The notes under the pieces: generated by a model
Database searches by the model: none
What the model was told of the DNA's origin: nothing
What the model saw: the letters and a program-made list of their open reading frames with translations, nothing else
In this document: piece after piece, positions 27,112-38,810 of the stretch
Layout: each line of letters starts with the position of its first letter
How positions within the stretch are numbered: the stretch's first letter is position 1
Position numbers and translations under genes: made by a program
NCBI GenBank assembly: GCA_001683735.1
Contig: LUGG01000034.1
Coordinates: forward strand, 1 to 64,000
Reading direction: 5' to 3'
DNA length: 64,000 nucleotides
Origin: Grifola frondosa
Taxonomy: Eukaryota > Basidiomycota > Agaricomycetes > Polyporales > Grifolaceae

Positions 27112-28478
27112 TTACCATTGACATCCTCTCCTCGTATTCACATAGGTGAGCGACCGAACCTCAGCCCCCTCCGGCTCTCCGAACCCTGCAACCTGCGTCT
27201 CATAGGTTTTCTTCACCCAACATTCGACCGACGCCGAGTCCCAGTGACATGTGCAGATCATGGCAGTGTCAGTGTCCACCACATAGCCTTTTGCTCCAGC
27301 AAGTGCACAGCGCGCACGATAGCATGGAGGCGGTACGCAGTACGACTGGGGCCGTAGTACGGGACGGATTCCCAAATGCTTGCGGCCTCCTTTCTGCGGC
27401 TGTCGCTGGTGCCCCTCGGGGAGAGTGCACCTGGCGCACGGCGCGAACAAGAACCCGTACGTCCTCAGCCGCTGCTGTTGCTTCTTCTTCGAGCTCCAGT
27501 ATACGCCCCTCGAGCTAATGTATGTAACACATATCTCCCCGATCGTAATCTCGGGCAGGTCGTAGGTCCGCAGGCAGCCCGCAGCTGCGTGCCACGAGGG
27601 GTTGAATCGCGATGCACGTACGCAGAGCGCAGACTAGTCGTCCTCTCTGGCCGATGCGTTAGCACGGTGTACGCCGAGCCTCGCATTAGGGAACCGCGCA
27701 CTCCGTGAGTGTTAGTAGGAGAGGCCCAGGAACGGTATCAGCGGCAGAGAGGCGTTCGACGGTGGCCATGATGTTCGCATGTTGTGTCTGTCCATTGCCA
27801 TAGTGATCGTCGACGATGTAGAGAGGTGTTCAGCGAGATGAGGTCACCGCGGTGGAAGGCCGGACTGGCGAACGCATCCATGCCCCTGCCAGCAGTCTTG
27901 GACGAGGTGTACCCAGTGTCCTGCGATATTTCGTCGATAGCGGTCTAGGGACCGACATAAAGAGGATAGTTCGGTAACCATGATGTGAGAGTTTTGCTCT
28001 GCGGCGACGGCTGGGTCTCCTCGGGATGCTGCATAGGCTTCGATGTCTGCAAATGGAGGGGTCCCACACTAGCGGACATCAATCATGAGACAGTAAGAAG
28101 ACCTGTCTTGTCGAGTACCTGCAAAGTTCCCTTGCTCTGTGCGCGCGATACTCCTTCTGTAGTATGATTTTGCTTTTCTGGGATCGAGGGCGAGCGCCGT
28201 GGTTGTATCGCTCTCGGCTTCTTCCCATCTTGTTGTAAACAATTAGCAAGGCCCGTTGATCTGAATTTCAGTAGGGCCTCTGCCATGGCTCTGTCGAATG
28301 GATACACATAGTCTGAGGAATGCAACCTCATGTCGTTGGTGAAGCGCTCGTGCGCGGACGAGTAATCGCCGTCCTTGAACGCAGCATCTCCCTGTGAACG
28401 TGCATTTGAAGTCAGTCGCGAGCGCTTGGTAGATTGGCATTGGACCTTCTCTTTAGCCAGTTTGGCCTCGGTAGCCAT
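27112..28478 (-). pseudogene. TPR-SET (SMYD-like) gene, copy 2, probably broken
   Basis: Exon 1 MATEAKLAKEK (start 28,478) splices over about 50 nt to GDAAFKDGDYSSAHERFTND, a TPR motif, followed by YVYPFDRAMAEALLKF. After a further intron comes WEEAESDTTTALALDPRKAK, SYYRRSIAR, a second TPR. Downstream in other frames are SET-domain remnants and a better preserved end: EITIGEICVTYISSRGVYW then RLRTYGFLFAPCARCTLPEG. The family is protein lysine methyltransferase-like (SET) with TPR repeats. No single spliced frame through the central SET region (about 27,600-28,100) could be written without frame changes, so it is probably a pseudogene or affected by base loss. It is divergent with F-box copy 3. 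Confidence 0.6.
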
Positions 28479-29132
28479 GTTCACAGTCACGGTATGAATA
28501 ATAGTGCAAGCAACCGGCGGGGCGCAGAAGGGGATGGGGTTGGGTTGCGGGTCGATGCATTTGGCGTTATTTGGCCTTTCTAGAGGAGAATTGTTTCACC
28601 AGCCCATGGACTAAAGTCTCAGAATTTGTGATATCGCTTGTGACATCTGGGGAGCGTTCCGCGAATGGATATTTGCTTAATACAGGCGTTTCTGCCGCAG
28701 CAGCCTCATGTCAAGACTTCAGCACACTGTGAGTGGGCTGCACGTCAGAATTTCAGTACACAAGGATATGAGGATATGATATGTGGACGTACCGCAGGAC
28801 AACCACATCACTGGCGCGGCCGCGGAGCGAGTTCTGAGCGCCGCTAATGAAGTTGCCCTGAATGGTAAATGAAGTATTCATTTAGGGCGTTCGCTGCACG
28901 GTGCAGAGGCAAGGTGTGCTGCTATACTAGACGACCTACGTTGTTTTCGAGCAATTAATTCACCCCAGTAACAGTACTCAGTACTCAATGGTCAAAATAC
29001 GTTGGAGACATGAGTCGACTCGGTGGAAAGAGAACTGAGTATTGAACCATAAACGTGATCCATAAAGGAGAAACTCCGTGATCGATTGAGCTTGCGCGCT
29101 TAGTGTCTTAATGCGGAAACACTTTCCGCACC
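28479..29132. promoter_or_regulatory. Divergent promoter of TPR-SET copy 2 and F-box copy 3
   Basis: 654 bases between two diverging gene starts, paralogous to 24,065-24,660. No internal gene is supported. Confidence 0.5.
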
Positions 29133-30697
29133 ATGGCGCATCGTGCTCTGAACAGTTTCGACATTCTGCTCGAGATATTTGAAAATCTTTGGCCATCCAC
29201 ATGTCTACCCCTTAGATTCCTACGCCGGGAAGAGAGGAGAACTCTTGCGCGATGTGCTCGAGTATGCAGGTCGTTCTCAGAGCCAGCTTTACGGGTCTTG
29301 TGGCGGACGCTAGATGACTTGAACCCTCCATGCCAGCTACTCGGAACGTTGAAAATCTTGAATATTGACTGCATAGGGGATGGAAAATGTTACTGAGGAG
29401 GGATTCCGCGTGAGTACTGCTCTTTTCGAGGATCATCTTACGCATCAACCGACTCGAATACAGACGTTACTGCCACCGAAATTCCACAACAAGCATGGGC
29501 TCGGTTTCAGCAGTATGCTTCGTATGTGAGAATAGTGCAAGGACTATTGCACCAGTCGAACTCATCTCTGGATCGTTCTTGCCTTCCGCATTGGGGATCA
29601 GCCGTTTTTTCCTTGTTTACGATCCATCACGCTGCAACAGACAAATCTTCCTGCGCAAAGATGTTGTGTCTTATGGCACCATCGATCAGTTCTCTAACCG
29701 TCTTCACGGATCCTCATGACGATGACGACCAAAACCTCGACGCAATCTTGAAAGCCGTATCCACCATCTCCCCAATGCTGTGTGGACATTGCACACATCT
29801 TCCCCATCACTCTTTCGTCACACAGATTTTAGCTGTTTCAGTGCCTTGCGCAAATTGGAAGTAGAGTTCTCATCCGATGCTCCTGATTTATTCGAAAAGT
29901 TTTCCCGCCTTGACTATCTGAATCATCTCGTCATCAGCCATGAGGTTGGAATGGCCCGACCAATTGGAAGAGGATGTTTCGCGGCGCTGCAGAACATAGA
30001 ATTTTGGGTCCGTGGGGAAGACCCTCTCCTAGAGCTTTTGACGGACTTCTCTTTCCCCCGACTGCAATCGGCGCTCTTCTCCATCGATGGCCCAAGCGAT
30101 ATTACAGCCAGTCGCCGAATATTGGATGCACTTTGTTCCGGTAGCCCATCGCTGTGCGCCTTGACGCTAAATTATCAGCAACGGGAAATCATCGAGCATC
30201 CACCGATGGAGCTCCTGGAGCCCCTGCTGGCGTTGAGTGGAATGAAGGAATTGGAAATTTCGACAACAGGCGGTCTGTGCGTGTCGAAGGACGACATTCG
30301 TACGATGGCACGATCGTGGCCGGAGCTGAAGAGTTTACACTTGAGCTACAGACGCGGCGGACCTGCGCCTCCCATCCAGTCGATTATCGAGTTTGCCCAC
30401 CACTGTCCTCATTTGCAACAGCTTTACTTCCCGCATTTCATCTGTGATTCCCCCACGTTTCCCACCACGAGCGCACACTCTCTGTGTTGCAAACGATCGC
30501 TGTTGAAGTCCGGAAGGCTGGATATCGATGTTAATGACGTTGAGCTATGCCAGAAAGCTGCCGAGTTCATTGAAGGCATTTTTCCCAGTGAGGAGCACTG
30601 GGAGGATACAACGGTTCATAACGCTGGTTGGCAGACGGTAGTGAGTCTGATAAATAAACGCCGAGCCTCACGAAAATCATTGACGGGATTGGCTTGA
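29133..30697 (+). pseudogene. F-box/leucine-rich protein, tandem copy 3 (several frame breaks)
   Basis: Starts MAHRALNSFDILLEIFENLW; the intron GTGAGT...TACAG (about 29,410-29,463) leads to TLLPPxFHNxAWARFQQYA in shifted frame. Aligned base by base with copies 1 and 2 it is one base short at about 29,385, 29,477, 29,565, 29,640 and 29,775 (AAA to AA at the last). From 29,780 the frame stays open to 30,697: FSALRKLEVEFSSDAPDLFE, DFSFPRLQSALFSIDG, ELLEPLLALSGMKELEI, ending SRKSLTGLA. All differences are losses of a single base, which is odd for random decay. If repaired it would be a normal F-box/LRR protein of about 490 residues. Confidence 0.65.
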
Positions 30698-30976
30698 GGG
30701 CGCGGGTGGTACATGTCCCAGATCATCACGGACTTGACGCTATATTGTAGTCTCCCAGGACACTCTTGTGGTTCTCCGCATGTTAAGGAAGTTCATCTCC
30801 TTGTACAAAAGTTTAGCTGAGGCGACGAATGTATACCTACTAGAATGACCATTAATCTGAAGCCTAGTTCGGGTGCCTTATGGCGGGTTTCTTCCATAAA
30901 CCTAGAGATATTACAACTCATTGCTAGGCTTTAAACACGTTACAAAGTCATTTCTTTCAACGTTAGACATTGACTC

Positions 30977-33900
30977 TCATTCCGTCGGTTCATCCTCCTC
31001 GATATCAACAAGCTCCCTGCCCTCCTCCACCATCTCACCCTTCTTGCACCCGACAGCCTTCACGACTCCCGCCACCGGCGCGCGCAGTACCGTCTCCGTC
31101 TTCATGCTCTCAAGCACGACAACCGGCTGGTCCTTCTCGACGCGCTCACGACGACACGCACATCCACCACAACGCTCGGCATCGGCGCCCGCAGTGCACC
31201 GCGCGCAGCCCCGAGCACGTCTCCGCCAAGCGACACAAGCCACTTCGGCGACGGGACGAGCAGCGTCGTCTTGTGCCCGCCGTAGAAGACGTGCAGGCGC
31301 TCCATTGTATGCGGCGATGCAGATGCGGGCACGCCCGCCGGGGGAGGCTGCGAGACCACGGTCGTGCGCAGCGCGACTGCGTCGAGGGATGTGGACAGCG
31401 TGTTGGGCGAGAGGAGGCGCGCAGGCACCGACGTGAATGCGCGCTCCCTGAGGCGGTGGTAGTGGTGACGTCGAAGAGCCCGCCGGCGGTGGACTTGACG
31501 TGTATCGTGATGGGCTCTGCGGATGCGTCCTCCGTTTGGAGGGTGATGGTGCGGTCATATACGTCTCCACCGAAGCGGCGCGAGACTAGCGAAGTCCACG
31601 GTGATGCAGCGGGCGATTGGGTAGGATGGTCACGCAGGACGACAAAGAGTGCAGCCTGGGCGAGTACCTCTGGTGATGGTTCGGGCAGTGGCGGGAACAA
31701 ATGATCATAGTGTTTCTGTTTATAGTTTGTCAGGACACCATGTATGAGGACATGGATTTGTACCGATACTGACCGGGATGAAGCCGGTCTCAACATGACC
31801 CTCCACGAACGTCTTGTTCCCTGCCAGCGTCCTCAGAAACTCGACGTTAGTTGACACTCCCACGACCTTATACTCCTCTAACGCGCTGCGCAACACCCGT
31901 AATGCTTCTGTGCGGTCCCGACCGTGCACGACAAGCTTCGCAATCATGGGATCATAGAACAGCGCCGATCTGCGCGCCTTGTTCGAAGCCCTGTTCTAAA
32001 CGGAGCGACGGCATGATAGAAGCTGACGTGTTCACGATGGGGACGAGGTCCGAGGCAGATGATGCAGAGGTCTCTGCCTGGAGAGGAGGCGAAAAATATG
32101 TGTGGGAGTCGGGGTAGAAAGATAGAGTAGCTGGCCAGAGTCCGGGAGGAAGTTGTTTCTGGGGTTCTCAGCGTATATTCGCGCCTCGAAGGCGTGTCCG
32201 ACTAGTGGGATGGCAGATTGCGCGAGAGGCAACGGGTTCCCAGCTGCAACCTACACAAGGAAGGTGAGGTCAGAACGACAAGAAAACCATAGATATAGGG
32301 ATATCGACCTCTAGCTGCCACTCAACCAGGTCCAACCCTGTGATCATCTCGGTTACAGGATGCTCAACTTGTAATCTCGTGTTCCTGCAAAAATTGAGGC
32401 ATCAGCGTCATATTCTTCGACAAGCAGGAAAGGACGCGTACATCTCCATGAAATAGAATTCCTGCGTCTCATTGTCGAATATAAATTCGACAGTCCCGCA
32501 CCCACGTACTTGACGGCCTTGGCAGCAGCAATCGCCTTCGCACTCAAATCCGCACGAAGTTCCGGCGAGAGTCCGGGCGCAGGTGCCTGCACAACATTTT
32601 CTTAGCCCTCTTCAAAGCAGCACACAAACCATGTGACCGACCTCCTCGATGATCTTCTGGTTCCGGCGCTGCACAGAGCAGTCTCGCTCCCACAAACTGA
32701 CACATCCGCCCTGAGCATCTGCGAATACCTGCACCTCGACGTGTCGTGGGTGCACGATGTACTTCTCCACGAGCACGTCCGCATTGCCAAACGACTTCTG
32801 CGCTTCGCGCTGGGCGGAGCCGAGCGCTTCGTGGAACTCTCCGGGGCGTGTACGGCGCGCATACCCTTCCCTCCGCCACCGTGCACCGCTTTGATCAGCA
32901 CAGGGAAGCCTGGAAGAGCTGTCAGTGGCTGAAGGAGCATGCAGGTTTAGGGACATGGTAGTACCAATTCGTGTAGCTTCTTGGAAGAGAAGATTAGGAT
33001 CTTGATCGGTGCCGTGGTATCCGGGAACAACAGGAACATTCGCCGCTGAACGTTGCGGGCGTCCGCGAGACAATCAGAACAAAACATTGAATGCATTTTG
33101 GGGGACGTACCAGACATGATATTTTTCGACTCGCTTTTGTTTGGAGTGTAATCAGACGGACGGAAATTTTTATGAGAAGAGATATGCAACACATGCAACA
33201 CACCTCTTCGAACCCATGCTGACGATGGCGCTCGCCGGGGGGCCAATGAACACGATACCCTCCTGGGCCAGACGTTCAGCGAAGCGAGGGTTCTCGCTGA
33301 GGAACCCATATCCTGGATGAACAGCCTAGGCAGTATAAACACACTTTAATGCGCCGAACTCTGAACGATAGAACATGACGCACCCGTGCCCCGCTGCGAT
33401 GGCAGACCGCGATGATCTTGTCCATCCGGAGCTACACATGCGATAAGCCCAAGTACTACACTACCCTCGAAAGATGGCAACTCTTACATAGCTCTCTGCA
33501 GAAGCCGCTGGGCCTATGCAATAAGCTTCGTCTGCCTGTTCAAGTGAATACTCGGGAAAAGGCTAGGCGGTGCGGGGGACATACCAGCTGGACATGAAGG
33601 GCGTCCGCATCGACTTCGCTGTACACCGCGACCGTCTTGATACCGAGCTTCTTCGCGGTGCGGATGACGCGACACGCGATCTCTCCCCTACTCAATAAAC
33701 GACGCGACACAACACAGCACGAGAACCCGACTGACCTGTTCGCTATGAGGATCTTGTCAAAGTGCGGGCGCCGCACCGGGACGGCCAGCGCGGAGAACGT
33801 GCCCTCTGCAAACGCGCTTCTAGTATGCAGAGCTCGACGAGAGCAAGGTACTGACCTGATGTGGTAACGAAGCCCCGCGCCGGGATGTGCGGGGCGCGGG

Positions 33901-34063
33901 CGTGTGCTTGGGGATGGGCATCTGCATGTTGTTGGGCGGCTGCGCGGGAGAGGACCTGGGGCCCCAACGCGAGACGGGCACCGGCTGCAGTTTTGCCGAT
34001 GCGGGGGAGGGCGCGTGCAGCGACTGAGCGGGGCGTGTTGGGCAGCATGTCGGTGCGCGGCAA
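30977..34063 (-). CDS. mccA: 3-methylcrotonyl-CoA carboxylase alpha subunit (biotin carboxylase)
   Basis: Mitochondrial leucine breakdown enzyme; carboxylates biotin for transfer to 3-methylcrotonyl-CoA. Start 34,063; the N-terminus is an Arg-rich targeting-type sequence. Short introns join HFDKILIAN to [20 protein letters not shown], then [37 protein letters not shown], and [18 protein letters not shown] (ATP-grasp glycine loop). Later text includes [52 protein letters not shown] and [13 protein letters not shown]. The biotinyl domain has ESMKTE (biotin Lys) and [16 protein letters not shown] before the stop at 30,977. Six apparent single-base losses break the frame: about 32,842, 32,495, 32,094, 31,960, 31,447 and 31,152. 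Between them protein conservation is high, so consensus error is likelier than decay. Confidence 0.88.
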
Positions 34064-34574
34064 TCGACAGCGGGAGCGTCCGTGCGGTTAGAGATTGCGT
34101 ACTTATGAAAGTGGAGTGCGCAGATGAGCAGAGGGAGAGCTCAAGTCGAAAGCTGCAGATGTTTTCATGCTCAGAGTCTTAAGTCGCGCTTGGGTCCGCC
34201 CGGTGCACCCGTGATCAGTTCAGGAGATCGCGTCGCGGGCGCCCTCGACACGTGGAACCAATTTAGGACCAGCGGCGACCACTCTGGGGTAAGTAGTGCG
34301 GAGGCTAGGCACTCGAGTATGAACGACTACATTATGCAAACTAGTAGTATATATACATTGCGCTGTAGATATTTAGTGGGGCAGTGTAGGTATATGCATC
34401 CAGTCCTAGCCAATTCGACCGGAACAGCCGGCCGACGGGATACATCAGGCACACGCAGAACGAAAAGGATATTACACGGGTACAGACGTGAACCTGAAAG
34501 CAAAGGTGATAAAAACATCTCAAACCGAACGCATACACAGCCAACCAAGTCCGACGTCCAGCAGGGTTGCAGCA
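34064..34574. other. Spacer between USP stop and MCC start
   Basis: 511 bases between two minus-strand genes. It holds the MCC promoter and the 3' UTR of the deubiquitinase gene; no gene is supported in it. Confidence 0.45.
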
Positions 34575-37500
34575 TCATCGCTCGCGCGCCGACGCAAACG
34601 CCGTCGGCGGGGACTGCGCGTCCTTGTCTTTGTCCTTGTCTTTATGCCGCTCGCGGTCCTTCCGCCCAAACCCGAGTATCGGCGCCGTGAAGCTCAGCTT
34701 CCGCGTCGCCCGCTTCCAGTTCGCGCCCGCGCTATGATGCACATGCACCACCGGGCTCTCCGCGACGCTCCCGCTCGCAGTGCTCCCATACGACGTCGAG
34801 AATCCAAGACCCACTGCACCATGCGCGGAAGGAGCGAACGGCACTGAGGACTCCGATCGGTGCAGATGCGACGCGCTCGCATCCGTACTGCTGGTCGACG
34901 CCGGGCTCGGCTGGGGCTCTGCCCGTTCCTTGCCCTTCACAGCATCCACAGGCGACCCCAACGGGCTGCCATTCGTATTGGGCGCAGGCGACTGCGGGGA
35001 GCTCGGCAGCGGGGGCAGCGGGGGGAGCACCCCCGAGTTCGGGCGCGAGCGCGGCGGCGTGCTCAGCGTCGCGTTCGCCGTGGACGGGCGCCGCGGCAGC
35101 CGCGCGAGCGCCGAGCTCCGCTTGCCAACCCGCCCACGCGACAGGTCCGGCGTCGACTTCTTGTGTTCGGGGACGGAGTGTCCGAGCGGCGGTGGCATGG
35201 GCGGGCTCGGGGCGCCGTCGAACTCCGGGTGTGACGTGGTGGCGGCGAGCGCGTGGGAGGAAGGCGCGTCAGTGTTGGGCGACGCGGGCAGCGGCGAGCC
35301 GGGTCGTCGTCGCGCCGTTCCGACGAGGAGGACGAGTGCGTCGCGTTGAACGAGCTTTCGACGCGCACGCTCTTGCGCTTGAACCACGCGCTCGGCTTGC
35401 GCTCCGGGCCTTTCTCCTTCGCCGTGCCGTTTGGCAGATGCTGCTGCTTCAGCTGCGGGGAGGAGGGCACGGACGGAGAGTCGTGGTGGTGGTGATAGCT
35501 GGGATTTGTGCTCGGAAACGTCGACTGCGCCGTCCGGGGCCGGCGGGTGGACGGCGAGGTGGGCAGCGGCGGTACAGGCGAGGCGGCAGACTCTAACAGG
35601 CTCCTTCTGCTCTCCGACCCACTCCCGTTGGCGCGGGTGCGAATCGAGGGAGAGTGCCGCAGAGAATGGAAGATCCCGCCGAAGGCGTGCGATGGTGATG
35701 CGGGGCCGGGGGAGGTGGGCGGGTGGGTTGGAACGACGAGACTGGGGGAACTGGAGCGGAGGGCACCTTTGGGGTGGTGCCGGGAGACAAAGGGACGGGC
35801 TGCGATGCAGGCGTGGCAGGCATGGGGGACTCGCTCTTGTCCGAATAGTCCAGCTCTTCGGTGAGCCCTGGGGGCACGGCGGGGGAGCCGGGTTCGTGCT
35901 CGCCGGGCTCTGTCACCACGGCGGGTGCCTTTGCGGGAGCTGAGCCGATATCTGTCGTTGAGGGTTCGGGTGCGGGAGGTCGGAGACCGAGAGCCACCAT
36001 GTCGAGATCGACCGCCTGGTAGTACAAAACGTAGGCCGAGCCGCTGTTGGACTCGCCGAAGTACTTCGGGATCTCCGACTCTTTGATGGTATCGACGGTA
36101 TCATCGTCGAAAAGCATCCATGCTCCGCGAGCTTTGATGATGGTCACGTAGTGCCCATGATGTGGTCCGCTAATTCACGAAAAAAATGATAGGTATGAAG
36201 TTGTCAACAATCGGCAAACGAACAACGTGACACCGGCAGGAAACGGTCAATGGAACGGGTGACGTACTTTCCTATGTGGACAACAATGGCGAAGAGCTCA
36301 TATAGCCGATCCGGATCTTCTGCGTCGTCTACGGTATTGAATAGTCGAAGTTCTAGAGGGAATGCGACACGATACGCGAGTTTAATGTATTTTCCTACGT
36401 CTTCTTGGTACTTGAACCTCTTGAGATGTAGCGCAAGCACATTCGGAAGCTTCTTGATCTTCATCCTGCGAGATGCGCCACTAAGTTAGCGATATCCCGG
36501 TGCGGAGGGAGCCGCAACACACCTTTTCTCCGCCTCCTGCAAGTCACAACATGAATCACAGAAAAACTTGTTTCTCTGGCACAGCATCTCGCTAGCGCTG
36601 AATTGTCGGAGACACGCGGTGACGCTCGAGTTCTGCTCGATATCGATGGACAGATCGAGAAAGGACTCGTCTCGCGATGAGACTGTTTCGCAAGTGAGGC
36701 AGCGTGTCTCGCTAGTCAAGATGCCCTCGAACAGGCGATGCACGAGAGTCGAGTGATAGGAAGGTTGGTTGGTGGACACAGAAGCTATAGTGGTGGGAGG
36801 GGCCGTCGTAGACGAGAGCGTCGCTATTGACGTAGACACTTGCAGTCGGAGATCGATCAGGACCAAGCAACGACGGGGATGGGGTACTTACGGTCTTCTC
36901 CAGAGTGATTCAGTCCATTCGACCCACGGAGAGGTTCTTCCTCTCCTCTTCCATCTCCTCCATGATTCTATTCAGCAGGTAGTTGAGAAACTCGTGCGCG
37001 TCCTGGTGCATCGAGCTACGAAAGAGCTCGTTCAGCTCCTTGAGCTTGTCGATGAACGCGCGCGGGGCGACGGTGCCTTTGTCAGCAGGGTTTTTGCTGA
37101 TGTGGATGAAGAGCGAGCGCAGCGCGGAGAAGAGCGTCGGTGGCGCGGGCGGTATGGGGATTGCGGATGGGCTGTTAGGACGGCCGACGAGGGGTTCGAG
37201 CTCGTACTCGTGGCATGGGAGTGGTGATATCCAGAATCGGATAGGGAGAACTTGCGCTCGGGTTTTCGGCGGGGTGTCGGTTGCGGGGTGGTCAGTGCGG
37301 GCACGGGCAGCGGGGGACGGGGGGTGGGATGAGGGGAACATCTGGAACGGAGGGGTCTGGGTACTGGACGACGAGCTCCCTGAATGGTCCGCAGAAGTAG
37401 AGCGCTTGTAGGACGGAGTTGGCATAGCTAGAGGTGAGTTGGGGTCAGCGAGACATGACTGTGTCAGTGTGAACGAAGTGGGCGAATTGGTTGATGGCGT

Positions 37501-38018
37501 ATCGGTGGAAAGTCTGCGGGCACTCGTGATGCAATAGCTACGTCTGACGACTTCACCTCAAAGAGAGTGCGGCCGTCGTAAGAGGAATATCTGGCAGCTG
37601 GCCGTCTCACCCGTCCCCGCCCGTCTTCGCGACGCATGCGCAGGGCCGCAGCCGAGTAAGAGGCCCGACGAACCGCATCCCGCGATGAACGATGGACAGC
37701 GAGAAGAGGCCAAGTCTAAGATCAGAGCATCCTCATTTCTTAGCCCTCCTTCAACTCTTCGACGACGTGAACAGCTGAAGGCAACGGCCGAAGAGTACGC
37801 TCACGGCGCGAGGTATTTATAAGACTGGACTCACCATGTGTTGCCAAACTAGAGGCTATCAGTGATTGAGGACTTGGCATGCGACGGTCACTCACATTCT
37901 CGAAACCAAACTGCTTTGCGTCTGCAGCGGAGATGACGTGCGGGTGCTCGACGACGGCGGGAGCGGAGGCGGTGGGGTTCTGGGCTGCACCGAAGGAGAT
38001 CCATTTTCCAATGGCCAT
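34575..38018 (-). CDS. USP12/46-type ubiquitin C-terminal hydrolase
   Basis: Cysteine deubiquitinase (peptidase C19), relative of yeast Ubp9/Ubp13 and animal USP12/46. Exon 1 (from 38,018) encodes [13 protein letters not shown] through KQFGFEN. A 14-nt exon (37,835-37,848) and the next exon complete [20 protein letters not shown], the Cys box. Later exons give [53 protein letters not shown] (zinc-finger Cys pair), [17 protein letters not shown], and the His box [13 protein letters not shown] with [10 protein letters not shown] Pro/Ser-rich tail of several hundred residues ends at 34,575. Three apparent -1 breaks lie at about 36,928, 35,685 and 35,303; repairing each restores [20 protein letters not shown] and PGSPLPASP. 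The tail length is unusual compared with animal USP12/46. Confidence 0.88.
37835..37848 (-). other. 14-nt microexon carrying the USP catalytic Cys box
   Basis: Between a GTGAGT...CTAG intron (about 45 nt, upstream) and a GTGAGT...CTCTAG intron of about 407 nt (37,428-37,834) lies TTTGGCAACACATG. It encodes Phe-Gly-Asn-Thr and the first two bases of the catalytic Cys codon; the third base comes from the next exon. Both flanking splice signals are canonical and the reading frame joins exactly. Confidence 0.8.
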
Positions 38019-38518
38019 AGCTCGGGCTCAAGGGCGACGGCTTGAGCATGGGGAGACAGATGAGATATCCACGATGAGAGGAAGGTGATGCAGCTATAGC
38101 GGTGCCTCCAGTTCGAGTCGACGTTCTATCATCAACTCGCCGTGCCGCCCAAGGCACGCAAGATATATATGGCAATTTCTCTATTTCTCCGGCCGCTCAT
38201 CCTCTTCCTTCCTCCACACTCTTCAGCTTCAAGACATGGTACTTTTGGCCACTACCATCTGCCATGCTTATAGCCAACGCTTGTAGCCACTGCTTTATAT
38301 AGCCAATTGTGCTATCACCTACTTATCGATGCATCCATGTTGCGCTTCCACCAAAACCGTATCCGAACACAAACGAGATCTTGAGAAGCATCTCCTTATT
38401 CGCCGAATCATGCGTACGCGGATGTGTGCCTGGTTCCTGGCCGTCCTAAACCCTCCGCTGACATCACTTCGCACCTGCACCTCACAGAATATTGCAGACA
38501 AAAACAATTATATCCTGT
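38019..38518. promoter_or_regulatory. Upstream region of USP gene, transposon insertion flank
   Basis: About 500 bases between the USP start and the left end of the Plavaka element. No gene supported. Likely holds the USP promoter. Confidence 0.4.
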
Positions 38519-38521
38519 ATT

Positions 38522-38557
38522 CACTGCATGTTAGGTCAAATTTTGCCGTGAGGAAAT
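38522..38557 (+). repeat. Left terminal inverted repeat of the Plavaka element
   Basis: Starts CACTGCATGTTAGGTCAAAT and continues TTTGCCGTGAGGAAAT. It pairs, with several mismatches, with the reverse complement of the right end. The flanking ATT at 38,519-38,521 is one side of the target duplication. Confidence 0.85.
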
Positions 38558-38810
38558 TCAAATGAAATTCTGAATTTCCCGGCGATTTCCCACCGAATTC
38601 TTTTGAGGTTATTTTGCCTTGGCTTTGCCCGACGGGAAAGTTTCGTCCATGGTGCACGTGATAGACGCGTCAACGCGTCGAAGTCGCGTCGAGAGTACTT
38701 ACGTTCTGTACTGTAATTAACGCTGCTTCATATGCATGATTCTGCTTCCTCTTTGCTAGCTACGGCTCTGCTTATTATATATATATTCTATCTGTGAGAA
38801 TCCGCTACTA

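Noticed and set aside
31100..32900. Programmed frameshifting in MCC alpha
   Set aside because: Six sites without a slippery motif or downstream structure are not plausible; base loss in the consensus or decay is simpler.
34780..35943. Several long plus-strand frames
   Set aside because: Gly/Arg-rich shadows of the Pro/Ser-coding USP tail on the minus strand.
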